A stretch of DNA of 43,045 nt, from the NCBI GenBank assembly GCA_900128395.1, contig LT649296.1, positions 1-43,045 on the forward strand, read 5' to 3'. The DNA is from Stramenopiles sp. TOSAG23-2 (Eukaryota; Sar). This document shows positions 1 to 9,368 of this stretch, piece after piece (the stretch's first letter is position 1; every line of letters starts with the position of its first letter). Position numbers and translations under genes: made by a program. The notes beneath the pieces were generated by a model. The model worked only from the letters and a program-made list of their open reading frames with translations, made no database searches and was not told the origin of the DNA.

Positions 1-664
1 TGTTGCAAAAAGAAAAAAAAGAGCACAGCAACAAGAAAATATGCTAGAAAAAAAAATAAATAAAAATGATAATTATTTACAAAAGGTAATGGTATTGTGT
101 ATATACGTACAATGAACAAAGGAAATATACGAGAGGAGGATATAGATTGGATAAATAATATATATTAAAATGTATCCACGCCTTCTCCAATTGCTATATT
201 ATTATTCTTTAAGTTTATAATAATAAAGGATTAATAAATAAGATTAAAGTTGGTATCAGAGTATTGTATGTTTTTGTTCTTGTGTTTTACCTGGTATTTA
301 TATGTTGTTTTATACTGTAAGAAACAAACGGATAACCAGTCCTGTGTACCTGTTACCTGTTAATCCGAGAACTCCGGAACTCGGTAAAAATTTCTCATCT
401 ATATTTGGATTTATCGAACTAGATTTTAATATACTGTAATGCTATGTAGTGCTGTACCTGTATACCTGCGAATCCTAAAAAACCAAAAACCATATCGACC
501 TACATTTTGTATACTCTAATAAGTACGTCGCTTTTCCTTGTTTTGTATACACACAACACACATGTATATTTTTAAAACAAACTAAAGACAACACACATTT
601 ATGATGTGTGTGTTACATGTATACATGAGATGTATATAGAAACAATCAATCGATGTATATATAG
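1..664. other. A+T-rich intergenic stretch, no gene recognised
   Basis: I find no convincing coding frame on either strand. The stretch holds short CA/TG-rich runs near 545-625 that are partly inverted with respect to one another (AACACACAT near 553 against ATGTGTGTGTT near 604). I looked here on the minus strand for the missing second half of the 665-1012 gene and did not find it. Confidence 0.5.
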
Positions 665-1012
665 CTATTGCATTGTATTGTATATAACCTGGACGATTCT
701 GTATGTTTGAAGGATTGTAGACGACTTCAAGGATTGTAGATATTTGACGGAGAAATCGAAAAAAATAGAAGAAATGAAAAATATTATTGATGCACGTGTT
801 TTATTATCAATAACAAATAATAAAATTTCTGCTTGCTCCTTTGCATTTGCTTCGATTTCAATTAATTCTTCTGACCATTCATCAACTTGTGGGTTGTAAT
901 ATGTTATTTCCTTCGCTTCCAATAACGGTATAGCTACATCTTTTCTCCAAGTAGTTGGATTACAACTTCCACCTAAAAATACTTTTGCAACATTGTTCTC
1001 TGCCATATTCAT
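665..1012 (-). pseudogene. 5' half of a nucleoside 2-deoxyribosyltransferase-like gene (truncated)
   Basis: The first about 75 residues look like the start of the nucleoside 2-deoxyribosyltransferase-like fold: a beta strand with VFLGGSCNPTTWRKD, then YYNPQVDEW, then EILLFVIDNKTR. Family members act on nucleosides or related N-glycosides, and the VFLGG and xxDNKTR segments line the pocket. After NKTR the family continues for roughly 60 more residues, but here the frame turns into low-complexity sequence (SIFFDFSVKYLQ and onward) and stops. A GTGCAT just after the ACACGT codons could be a splice donor, but no matching second exon is visible towards position 1. I therefore call it a truncated copy or an orphan first exon. 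MNMAENN offers two possible starts; the second Met is equally good. Confidence 0.5.
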
Positions 1013-1288
1013 TAAAATTACTATAACGAAGTATATATATATAGTACTATGTATATATAAAACAAATTATATAATCTATTACTTGTATCCACAAAATATG
1101 CTCTTGTTGTCGTTGCTATTGTTGATTGAATAATCTTTCTATATCGATATATCTCTGTATCTGTCTAATATATACAGTTATATATATATATATGAATTAT
1201 CCATATTTATAACGAAATAAAGGGGCACAATTACGAAATGCACATAAATATTGTATAAGTCTAGATTCAATGAGCGATCATATCGACA

Positions 1289-1586
1289 TACCACAAGGCG
1301 TGACTCATTTTTAATACATGGACATACCATTAGCATTATATGCTCTGTTTTTTTTTATTTTCAGATTTTGGACACCTCTATTCATACCACCAGCCGTGGT
1401 AGTCTAATAAATATAAAATGCCACTTTAACTTTAATACCACAAGGCGTGACTCATTTTTAATACATGGACATACCATTAGCATTATATGCGCTGTTTTTT
1501 TTTATTTTCAGATTTTGGACACCTCTATTCATACCACCAGCCGTGGTAGTCTAATAAATATAAAATGGCCACTTTTACTTTAATAT
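1289..1586. repeat. Two-copy direct tandem repeat, 147-bp unit
   Basis: Copies begin at 1289 and 1436 with the phrase TACCACAAGGCGTGACTC. They differ at only a few bases (ATGCTCTG against ATGCGCTG, ATGCCAC against ATGGCCAC). Each unit contains a T-rich run ending in TTTTATTTTCAG, which looks like a 3' splice site, followed by ATTTTGGACACC. No host gene was identified, so the splice-like look may be chance. Confidence 0.9.
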
Positions 1587-1822
1587 CTAAATTTACCATT
1601 ACCACAGGTTAAGTAACCTTGTAAATAAGACGGATGAAACTCTCCTAAAAACAGGCGTGGTCTAATTAGTACATATTTAGTATACTATAGATATATATTT
1701 GATAGGATAATATAAAAAATCGGATATTCTAGATATTTTCAACCAATTAACATTGGTCATTTTTGGATTTTATGAATTGGATTTTTTTCAACAATGGCAA
1801 CAATGTAAATGCACCTTTGTGT

Positions 1823-2044
1823 GAATTGCGTTGCAATTGTTTGTAATATATATAAATAATGTATGTGTTGAATGTTGCAATCTGGTGGAAAAACAAAAAT
1901 GGCATATTAAATATATATATATATATATAAATGAATTGCGTTGCAATTGTTTGTAATATATATATATAAATTAATGTATGTGTTGAATGTTGCAATCTGG
2001 TGGAAAAACAAAAATGGCATATTAAATATATATATATATATATA
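1823..2044. repeat. Two-copy direct tandem repeat, about 110-bp unit, upstream of the aldolase gene
   Basis: Copies start at 1823 and 1933 with GAATTGCGTTGCAATTG and both end in a (TA)n tract. The internal sequence (TGTTGAATGTTGCAATCTGG and onward) is the same in both apart from TA-run length. The second (TA)n tract ends about 75 bases before the aldolase ATG at 2122, so the duplication lies in its likely promoter. Confidence 0.9.
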
Positions 2045-2121
2045 AACTTATTGTTCATATATGCATATATGTATGTGTATAAATTAAATAATAGATAATA
2101 ATCATTATTGTTTGTTTAGTA

Positions 2122-2991
2122 ATGGCATTGAAAAAAAAATTACAAGATCCAAAACAACTTGTATTTGGGACTTGTTGTATTAATCCATCCCCTTCTATTT
2201 TATTACCAACAATTAATTCTAATTTAGATTTTGTGTTTATTGATACAGAACATATATCATTGAATAGGGAACAAGTCAGCTTCCTATGCAAAAGCTTTTA
2301 TTTTGCAAATGTATCACCAATTGTACGTATACCGGACCATGACCCATATAAAATAACTATGATGATTGATGCTGGTGCAATTGGCCTTGTAGCACCATAT
2401 ATTGAAACTGTTGAACAAGTAGTGAAACTTGTTGGAGCAGCGAAGCTACGACCATTGAAAGGAAACAAGTTAGAGGCCATATTATTGAAAATTCAGGAGA
2501 CTATCAGCTTAAAACAAACCAACAAAAAAATTGATTTATACGATGATATTGTAAATGCAGTGATTGATGATAATTTTGTAACGTCGAAGTATTTAAAACA
2601 AAAAAACGAAGATATATGTTTATTTATTAATATTGAATCAACACCAGCAATTGAAAATCTAGACAAGCTCCTTTCCATTCCAGGTGTAGATGGTGTTTTC
2701 ATTGGTCCAAGCGATTTGTCTGTACAATTAGGTGTACCACGTCAATGGGGATCAAAATTATTATTAAGTACAATTGAAAATATCATTAAAAAAACACGGA
2801 AACATAATTTATCAATTGGTTGTCATTGGAGTTTTGAGAATTCAATAGAAAATCAATATAAATGGGTTACAGATTGTGGCATGAATATGATTATCCACAG
2901 TTCAGATATGGTTTTATATAATAAGATGTTAAATAATGATATGAACAAATTAAAAGGTATGTTAAGTCAAACAAAAAATGAACAACTTTGA
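2122..2991 (+). CDS. HpcH/HpaI-family aldolase (citrate-lyase-like, metal dependent)
   Basis: A 289-residue TIM-barrel protein of the HpcH/HpaI aldolase/citrate lyase family, whose members split or join 2-oxo acids with an aldehyde using a divalent metal. Visible landmarks: DTEH at 41-44 (His base), Arg69 in VRIPDHDPY, the GAIGLVAPYIET stretch from 85, metal ligand Glu172 in FINIES and Asp198 in GPSDLS. The glutamine normally two residues before the metal-binding Glu is Asn170 here, and the segment 112-165 is longer and more charged than in bacterial enzymes. Both suggest a changed substrate. There is no obvious targeting peptide. The start is the first ATG after a (TA)n-rich leader. The neighbouring SDR and GST-like genes are also small-molecule enzymes, but no operon-like link is shown. 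Confidence 0.85.
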   Translation: MALKKKLQDPKQLVFGTCCINPSPSILLPTINSNLDFVFIDTEHISLNREQVSFLCKSFYFANVSPIVRIPDHDPYKITMMIDAGAIGLVAPYIETVEQVVKLVGAAKLRPLKGNKLEAILLKIQETISLKQTNKKIDLYDDIVNAVIDDNFVTSKYLKQKNEDICLFINIESTPAIENLDKLLSIPGVDGVFIGPSDLSVQLGVPRQWGSKLLLSTIENIIKKTRKHNLSIGCHWSFENSIENQYKWVTDCGMNMIIHSSDMVLYNKMLNNDMNKLKGMLSQTKNEQL

Positions 2992-3172
2992 TTAATATAT
3001 AAATGCGGTTCGCATCTCTCATCATCTAGTAGTAATAATAATAATAATAATAATACCAAGAAAAAAATGGAAGACGATGTTTGAGAGAGAGAGAGAGTGA
3101 GGGGGGAGAAAAGGAGGACCGGTTCATATAAAAATATACGTATTAATACCAGGTAGAGTGGTTGTTCTACCT
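2992..3172. other. Microsatellite-rich 3' flank
   Basis: The stretch contains (TAA)n near 3031-3054 and a GA run at about 3084-3098, followed by G-rich sequence. No gene is seen. Confidence 0.5.
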
Positions 3173-4012
3173 TTACTTTACACTCATACCACTCAACGCC
3201 TCTTTGTATTCTTTTGACGAAGCACCGTATTTCACACGAATCCCTTTTAATAGTTGCTGATTAGATGTTGTTGGCACAATCTTTGCCGTTCTCTTGTTAA
3301 TCTCTTTTGATTTTATCCCAAAAAATATAAATGGCAATCACAGTTCCCAAGATGCTACCGATAAAAAATATGGCATCAAATGCTACTAACAAGGAGCCAA
3401 ACACATTTCTAAATTAAAATATGATGTATTCTATTTGCCTTGGTAATTTATAGAAACCAGTGCATTGTTTTTATAGAGATAAAATGCCATAATAGCGCAG
3501 GTAAATAGCTTAATTATTTAACTTTTAAGTAGTGTTATTAATACCCCAAGCTTTCTCAGCCTTCTGCCTTGGATCATCAGTGTGGCGGGCGGCGTTTGGG
3601 CGTATAATGCACCTGCACTGGTGATAGTATGCACGATCTCACAGTCTGTCGAAATGGCATTGCTTTCGTCGATTTTGTTGTCGGCAAGAGACACGGTGAC
3701 GAGAACGCCGGACTGGTAAGTAGACGCGTTGAGGGACACTTCAGTTGGGTGGATGGTGCAATGAAAGCTGGCAGTAGACAATTTCAGCACAATTGTGGAG
3801 AACGGCTCATGCGACAACGACACGGGGTATGTGTAGGACGTTCCCTCTAAGAGTTGTTTAGGCGAAGGTATCACGACAGACGTGTAGCATATCGGGAATG
3901 GGTTGCTGACCAGCCCCTTTACCTCAACAGTGACGTTTTTGTCCAGGCAACCTGCTACCTTCCCTTGGTCGTTGAATTCGCAACTTACCTCCGTGTACGA
4001 CAGACGCTTCAT
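3173..4012 (-). pseudogene. Remnant of a surface protein: beta-rich ectodomain, TM segment and basic tail in different frames
   Basis: 3518-4012 encodes 164 residues with a Calx-beta/Ig-like feel: SYTYPVSLSHEPFSTIVLKL, HPTEVSLNASTYQSGVLVTV and SLADNKIDESNAISTDC are typical edge strands of repeated extracellular domains. There is no signal peptide, and the ATG lies beside a (TA)n tract, so the N-terminus is probably missing. Further along the same strand, 3297-3410 encodes VFGSLLVAFDAIFFIGSILG and onward, a clear membrane segment. 3173-3330, in the next frame, encodes a lysine-rich tail ending KEALSGMSVK. I could not find a donor/acceptor pair giving one open frame across the parts (TTTAATTTAG before 3408 is the best acceptor). 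The first part is visibly richer in G+C than its neighbours. I read it as a decayed or misassembled type I membrane protein, though a spliced gene remains possible. Confidence 0.45.
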
Positions 4013-4619
4013 ATTACTATATATATATATATATATATATATAGTTTGATGGAGTTTGGTTTAGATTTTTTGTTTTTTGTCTGTAGGGGCATCTGTATAA
4101 ATATATATAAATATACAATATACATCATAGTACATGTAAGAAAATTTGTTGTTTTGTCATCACAATTTATTTCCCATTGTTATACGTTTTAGTTTTCGCT
4201 GAGCAAATGCCTGAAATTTTCACCTTCTTTTTTTTTTTTTTTCTTCAAAGATTCTTTTTTTGCCCTGATGTAGATGGTTTACACTATATTACTCAGGAAA
4301 CCTTAACGAGCAAATCCACTATAGAGCGCACCTCAAGAATCTAAATCTAAATCGGAGCGTACTGTATACTGTATAGCGTATTTAACTACAGTAAGTATAC
4401 CATACTGCAGTAGTGGTAAGTATACAAACACAAAAAAAAAATGATTATGAGATTAAGATGGGTTAAAAAGTAATAAAAAAACCAAGAAAAAAATAGATTA
4501 AGATATGATACAAAAAGATACGTCCAACCTCAATATGTGGGATACTAGTATACATATATATATATATATAAACGACAAAAGAAACAACAATAATAAGAAG
4601 AAGAAAGAACAACTCAAAG
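4013..4619. other. Intergenic, with (TA)n tracts at both ends
   Basis: (TA)n tracts lie at 4018-4042 and 4553-4570, the latter about 50 bases before the SDR start and TATA-like in placement. A poly-T run sits near 4228-4242. No gene is seen between them. Confidence 0.5.
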
Positions 4620-5786
4620 ATGAGATTTAATGGAAATGTTGCTGTAGTGACCGGTGGTGGGGATGGCATGGGAAGGGAACTTGTGAAAGCATTAGCATCA
4701 TATGGGTGTAGTGTAGCTATGTGCGATATCAATGTGGAAAATATGAATATAACACGAGAGCAAGCAATGAGAAATGCAACTGATGGTGTTAAAATATCCA
4801 CTTTTAGATGTGACGTGTCAAAGGAAGAGGATTTAATTGCATTTGCAAAAGATGTTGAAAAAGAGCATCACGATTTAACTGAAAGGGGTTTTGCCTTGTT
4901 TAACAACGCTGGTATAGGTGGTGGTGGCTCTATTGTTGCAGATTCAAGAGAACAATGGGAGCGTACATTTAATATCTGCTGGTATGGTGTTTATTATTCT
5001 GTACGTGCATTTATGCCAATATTAAAGGCATGTAAATATGGATATGTGGTGAATACTTCGTCCGTTAATGGATTCTGGGCTTCTGTAGGATTCCTAACAC
5101 CACATACATCATATGCTGCAAGTAAATTTGCTGTAAAAGGTTTTACTGAAGCTTTAATTAATGATTTTCGGTTGAATGCACCACATTTGAAAGCTGCAGT
5201 TGTAATGCCAGGACATGTAAGTATAGTTGTATATATATATATTATTTATTGCAATATCAGTCTTCTCTAACATATAATGAAACGTTCTTTTTTAAATGCA
5301 TATATATATACACATATATAGATTGGTACTGGTATTGGTACAAATACAAACGCAGAAATGAAACAAATTAATTCAGATGAATTGAATAGTGTACGAAGAA
5401 ATAGCAAATTAATTTCGCAACGTGTAGCAGAAATGAAAGCTAATAATGATCGTCAATATCAATTATTGACTGAACGTCCACGTATGTTACGTTATTATGA
5501 AACTCGTGGGGAAAGAATTGGAAATTATTCAGATGAAACATTGCAAGAAAAATTAAATGTACAAGGAGTGAATTTTCGTCGTAATGCAGTAACGACTGCT
5601 GCAGAGGCTGCACAAATAATTTTAGCTGGTGTTCGAAACAATGAATGGAGAATACTTGTTGGTCCAGATGCTCAAAATTTAGATAAAGCCGTACGTGCTG
5701 ATCCATTAAGTGCATATGATGCCACTTTTAATGGGATGAATTTAAACAGAGACAATATTGCAAATAGTAATGATTCGAAATTGTAA
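4620..5786 (+). CDS. Short-chain dehydrogenase/reductase, two exons (4620-5216, 5322-5786)
   Basis: The spliced product is 353 residues, a classical SDR using NAD(P)(H). Landmarks: nucleotide loop TGGGDGMG (11-18), CDV at 64-66, NNAG (95-98), catalytic Ser in NTSSVNG (147-148), and YAASK with Tyr165 and Lys169. Exon 1 ends after MPGH (phase 0) at a GTAAGT donor. Exon 2 resumes with IGTGIGTNTN, exactly the family's post-PG segment, so the intron is well supported. The C-terminal about 120 residues are longer than in a minimal SDR and include RPRMLRYYETRG. Upstream is a (TA)n tract 50 bases from the ATG. The substrate cannot be read from sequence. Confidence 0.9.
5217..5321 (+). other. Intron of the SDR gene (105 bases)
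   Basis: Donor GTAAGTATAG follows codon 199. The acceptor is ACATATATAG before ATTGGTACTGG. Both frame and SDR homology continue across the junction. The intron is almost pure A+T, with TATATA runs. Confidence 0.88.
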
Positions 5787-6085
5787 AAAAAATATTATAC
5801 ACACGATATTGACATTGAAAAAAGCAAAAATAATGTGTGTGTCTTTCATTAAAATAAAAAAATATATTTTACGACGTAAATCTGTGTAGCAATAAATATA
5901 ATATTAAATATAGTATGTTGTGTATACCCTCTCTTTTTCGTACTCTCGCCTCTCCTTTTTAGTCGTCATGTGTGTCAACTCTAGAGAGGATCCTCTCTAT
6001 AGTCAACTCCATACATTTATTAAATATATTATATTTTTTAATCAAATATTATTGCCTTCTTTTCTTTTATTTATGTGCGCATATT
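5787..6085. other. Convergent intergenic spacer with a BamHI-centred palindrome
   Basis: The spacer lies between two gene ends that face each other. It contains the perfect palindrome TAGAGAGGATCCTCTCTA at 5982-5999, bracketed by two copies of GTCAACTC (5974-5981 and 6002-6009). No gene is seen. Confidence 0.7.
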
Positions 6086-7147
6086 TTAAGTTTCAAATGT
6101 TAGAAATTTTTTTAGTTCTTTCTTTGGTTCAATAGTTTGTTGGTATGTTTTATTAACATTGATATTACAATTTCTATGTTTCATATACATTTTCAAAATA
6201 TGTTGTCCAGCTGGACGTTCACGATAATGCATTGCAAATGCTTTTATTTTTGTTGGAAATGTTTTCAAGGCATCTGCATATCTACAAGAAACACCTGGAA
6301 TGATTTTACCATCGCTTACATTACCTTCTGAATCTGGTATAGATGGGCATACCAACAAACAGCTCAATGCAGCAAATAGATAATCGTCGCCACTAGGCGT
6401 TAAACCACCTAAATAATCACCTTCCGAATCTTTTAATTTAGATTCAACATAATCGAACATATCATCAATTGCTTTTACTTTTTCTTTCAATGTTTCTTCA
6501 TACCTTGCTACTCCCCATAATTTTTCAAAACGAGACATTATTTTCTCATATGCACCACCTTTATCCAACATTTTTTTTTTCGTTTGAACATATTGTGAAT
6601 CAGGGCTTTGAAATGAAAAATAATTCGTTGAAACAAAATCAATCATTTCCTCCCTAGTAGCTTCCGTTTCTACTTTTTGCGAGTAGCTGCAATAATATAA
6701 ATTACGAGCAATAGAGCCATATAAGTCAAACTTCTTTTGCATCTCTGGTGTATATGAATTTATATTTAACTCCTTACAAACATAATTCATGATTTCAAAA
6801 CTATCACCCAATACTTTATTAGTATCGTTCGAAGTGCTAGTAACAAGGGCAACTGGTACCATTGAAGAATCCATACGTTTTATATTTGCATCTTCTGGAA
6901 ATTTTTCAAAACCACCACCAACTGTTATTGAATTTTTATGTCGATGTAATCTTGCAGGCGAATCTTCCGGTTCTTGACTTCGTATGACTGCTGCTAATTC
7001 ACCATGTGCCATTGGCAACATAGAAAAAACAGCTTCATCAATTTTAATAGATGGTTTTGATTGGTTTAATAATTGTAACATCCATCTCGAACATTCGCAA
7101 TAATGGGAATGAGCAATAGTGACGCATTTAATAGATGTAGATGACAT
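6086..7147 (-). CDS. Glutathione S-transferase-like protein
   Basis: 353 residues. The first about 120 have a thioredoxin-like GST N-domain (CVTIAHSHYCECSRWMLQLL, residues 8-27) in which Cys17, Cys19 and Ser20 sit where GSTs keep their catalytic or glutathione-contacting residue, and DSFEIMNYVCKEL matches the SNAIxxYL helix that binds glutathione. The C-terminal part is helical, with LGGLTPSGDDYLFAALSCLL like the GST D-xxx-A-D helix of the C-domain. It is longer than most GSTs (about 220 residues), mainly from an insertion between the domains. A cytosolic role in conjugation or thiol reduction is inferred. It is convergent with the SDR gene and only 35 bases from the next gene on the same strand, which ends at 7183. 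Confidence 0.7.
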   Translation of the reverse strand: MSSTSIKCVTIAHSHYCECSRWMLQLLNQSKPSIKIDEAVFSMLPMAHGELAAVIRSQEPEDSPARLHRHKNSITVGGGFEKFPEDANIKRMDSSMVPVALVTSTSNDTNKVLGDSFEIMNYVCKELNINSYTPEMQKKFDLYGSIARNLYYCSYSQKVETEATREEMIDFVSTNYFSFQSPDSQYVQTKKKMLDKGGAYEKIMSRFEKLWGVARYEETLKEKVKAIDDMFDYVESKLKDSEGDYLGGLTPSGDDYLFAALSCLLVCPSIPDSEGNVSDGKIIPGVSCRYADALKTFPTKIKAFAMHYRERPAGQHILKMYMKHRNCNINVNKTYQQTIEPKKELKKFLTFET

Positions 7148-7182
7148 TGTTTTTCCTTGTGTTTCTTGTGTTCAGTTGCTCA

Positions 7183-8178
7183 TCAATGAACCCAAACTAA
7201 TGTTTGTGGACAATCTTGAACAGTATTGCAACTTTTACTGGAGGAAATATCAACACTATGAGTATCAACGTTAGTTGTGACTAAAAATGCACCTTTTGTT
7301 GCATTTGATGAACCAAATAAACCATAAATTTCTCTTCCGTCGTCATTATATGCAAAGCTTGTTATAATGAAATTTTCTAAAGTTGATTTTTCCATGTTTA
7401 ATATATCACGTTCATACGTATTTGTTTTCGTATTATAATATTTTAATTCTACTGAATTTGGTGGTTCTCCATACATATATGTAATGAAACGAGATTTTAA
7501 AGAATCATAAAGCAAATTAAACATTGTTTCTACGGCTTTGGTAAGTTTCCCTTCATTTGCACCTTGCAAATCAAACTCATAGACACTAATCATGCCATCC
7601 TCGTTCTTGCTGTTAGAGGAATATAGATGTAAATATAAAATATCTTTATCACTATCAATACCAGAAGTAGAAGGCATTTGTACTAGACCTGGATGTTCGA
7701 ATTTACCTAATTCTCTAAACATAAGCGATTTCGTATTTAGCGCTAATGCTACATGGGTTGTTTGATTCATTAAACCTGTAACGACAATTTCTCCTGTCTT
7801 TTTGTAATAATCAATACTTTGACCTAATCCAACATAACCATTGGTTATAAAAGGTGTATCAACATTTAAAGTCACAACACCAGTTTCTAAGTCTATACCA
7901 ATTATTGGAGATTTTTTGCTTGTATAGTTGTAAAATAATCCATAGTATACGCCATCATCACTACCCGTTGCAAGTGAGCCTTGCATTTCAAATGTTAATT
8001 CTTTATCCGATGCTATTGGTTTTGATATCTCCGTAATTTTTCCAGAACTTATATCATATTTAGATAATTGCAGTTTATATATATTCATTCCAACTAGAGA
8101 ACCTTCAATAGTAGAAATTATCATTGTAATGATAATAATAATAATAAAAACGATAAATATCAATGCATTACGACTCAT
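7183..8178 (-). CDS. Secreted or membrane-anchored beta-rich protein, probably propeller-like; function unknown
   Basis: 331 residues. Residues 4-25 are strongly hydrophobic (ALIFIVFIIIIIITMIIST), a signal peptide or signal anchor. The rest is an alternation of short strands and turns without helices (ISSGKITEISK, GVYYGLFYNYTSKKSPIIGID, YYKKTGEIVVTG), as in a degenerate beta-propeller such as YVTN/quinoprotein-like folds. N-x-S/T sites and two C-terminal cysteines (SKSCNTVQDCPQ) suit a secretory route. I cannot name a family. Its last 209 bases are copied exactly at 9064-9272, and a 35-base interior piece recurs inverted at 8321-8355. It is therefore a donor of fragments to the island next door. 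Confidence 0.7.
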   Translation of the reverse strand: MSRNALIFIVFIIIIIITMIISTIEGSLVGMNIYKLQLSKYDISSGKITEISKPIASDKELTFEMQGSLATGSDDGVYYGLFYNYTSKKSPIIGIDLETGVVTLNVDTPFITNGYVGLGQSIDYYKKTGEIVVTGLMNQTTHVALALNTKSLMFRELGKFEHPGLVQMPSTSGIDSDKDILYLHLYSSNSKNEDGMISVYEFDLQGANEGKLTKAVETMFNLLYDSLKSRFITYMYGEPPNSVELKYYNTKTNTYERDILNMEKSTLENFIITSFAYNDDGREIYGLFGSSNATKGAFLVTTNVDTHSVDISSSKSCNTVQDCPQTLVWVH

Positions 8179-8320
8179 ATTTATTAATGTTAATGGTACC
8201 GATATTGTTGCAATTAGTTTTTCCGTAAATATAGTCTATATATATAGAGAGAGAGAGAAAGAAAGAATATTTATAAGTTCAATAAATATAGAGAGAGAAA
8301 GAGAAAGAGAGAATATAAAT

Positions 8321-8355
8321 ATTACCAAAAGACAGGAGAAATTGTTGTTACAGGT
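8321..8355 (+). repeat. 35-base inverted copy of a piece of the 7183-8178 gene
   Basis: 33 of 35 bases match the reverse complement of 7774-7808. It reads in the same frame as the source (YYQKTGEIVVTG here, YYKKTGEIVVTG there) and joins, still open, to the following plus-strand ORF. The match stops at the ACAGGT that both share. Confidence 0.85.
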
Positions 8356-8802
8356 AAATGCCCAAATGTTGCGTTGCCAAAAAACAAAGTGACGTTTAAA
8401 CCATGTTGTCCACTATGCCCATCATCGATGTATGATAGACATGATGTAGAATCGTATGATGATGCAATTTCATTTTTAGAATTACAAATGAAACAAAAGC
8501 GCGATGTATTAATAAAGCACAAATTACATAGAAGTGTGATGGATGAAGCAATGGATAGTCCCTTATCATTTATAGAAATTATGATGCAAATGAAAGAAAA
8601 CAAAGCAAATCCTGCCCCTAGTCCAATATCACGTAAATGTGGCTGTAGTTTATGCCCACATAATATATTTAGTGATGGTGCGACACCGTTTGGAGAACCT
8701 GATACCTTTGAAGATAGAGAAAGCAAAAGTTTTGATCCACATGCATTAAAAGGTGTGCGAAATAAGCAAAATAAACGTAAATATGTACACGATAAAGTTT
8801 GA
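8322..8802 (+). CDS. Small cysteine-motif protein, N-terminus uncertain
   Basis: The open frame runs from the GA microsatellite into about 142 clearly gene-like residues ending KRKYVHDKV. It has two cysteine knuckles, CCPLCP near its start and CGCSLCPHN in the middle (C-x-C-x2-C), which together could bind one zinc. Between them is a charged, probably coiled helix (FLELQMKQKRDVLIKHKL). I recognise no family. No ATG lies in frame before the first cysteine pair; the first in-frame ATG is near 8431, inside the motif region. So either an upstream exon is missing (TTGTTACAG at 8345-8353 could be an acceptor) or the gene is truncated. The upstream codons are a copied fragment of the neighbouring gene. 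Confidence 0.5.
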
Positions 8803-9063
8803 TTTTATATTTATAGAGAGAGATAGAGAGAGATCTAGGACAAACGTATTTGAACTATTCCTTCAAATCATGAAAAAAATAAATATCAAATTGAATATAT
8901 TTAATTTTTAAAGAAAAAAATTAAATACGAACGCTTTGTACTTTTAAAATATAAAAGCAAAGTGTATGATGCAACTGCTGATTCTAATGATGGATATTAA
9001 TATTTTTTTTTATTTTAAAAAATACCGAGCGCGAGCAAATTTACCACCACATACCCTCCTGAA
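8803..9063. other. Intergenic, A+T-rich with GA run
   Basis: A GA-rich microsatellite lies at about 8816-8832, then plain A+T-rich sequence. No gene is seen. Confidence 0.5.
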
Positions 9064-9272
9064 TCATCAATGAACCCAAACTAATGTTTGTGGACAATCT
9101 TGAACAGTATTGCAACTTTTACTGGAGGAAATATCAACACTATGAGTATCAACGTTAGTTGTGACTAAAAATGCACCTTTTGTTGCATTTGATGAACCAA
9201 ATAAACCATAAATTTCTCTTCCGTCGTCATTATATGCAAAGCTTGTTATAATGAAATTTTCTAAAGTTGATT
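9064..9272 (-). pseudogene. Exact 209-base copy of the 3' end of the 7183-8178 gene
   Basis: Matches 7180-7388 base for base as far as I can read, including the stop codon and the last 68 codons (KSTLENFIITSFAYND to TLVWVH). The copy is in the same orientation, 1,884 bases away. It is fused in frame to an unrelated Ser/Lys/Ala-rich segment at 9273-9369. No promoter or ATG for this fused frame is visible, so it is best called a fragment. Confidence 0.9.
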
Positions 9273-9368
9273 TAGCCGCATTAGCTGAGCTTTTTTTAGC
9301 ATTACTTGCACTTTTCTTTGCACTACCACTTTTACTCGATCCTTTACTAGCACTAGCACTACCTTTCA
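9273..9368 (-). pseudogene. Ser/Ala/Lys-rich low-complexity coding fragment
   Basis: In the frame of the copied gene end, this stretch reads as about 32 residues of KGSASASKGSSKSGSAKKS type, a basic low-complexity tail or linker. The frame has only a GTG at its edge, not ATG, and upstream it runs into the antisense of a kinase fragment. The source gene is not in this window. Confidence 0.55.
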
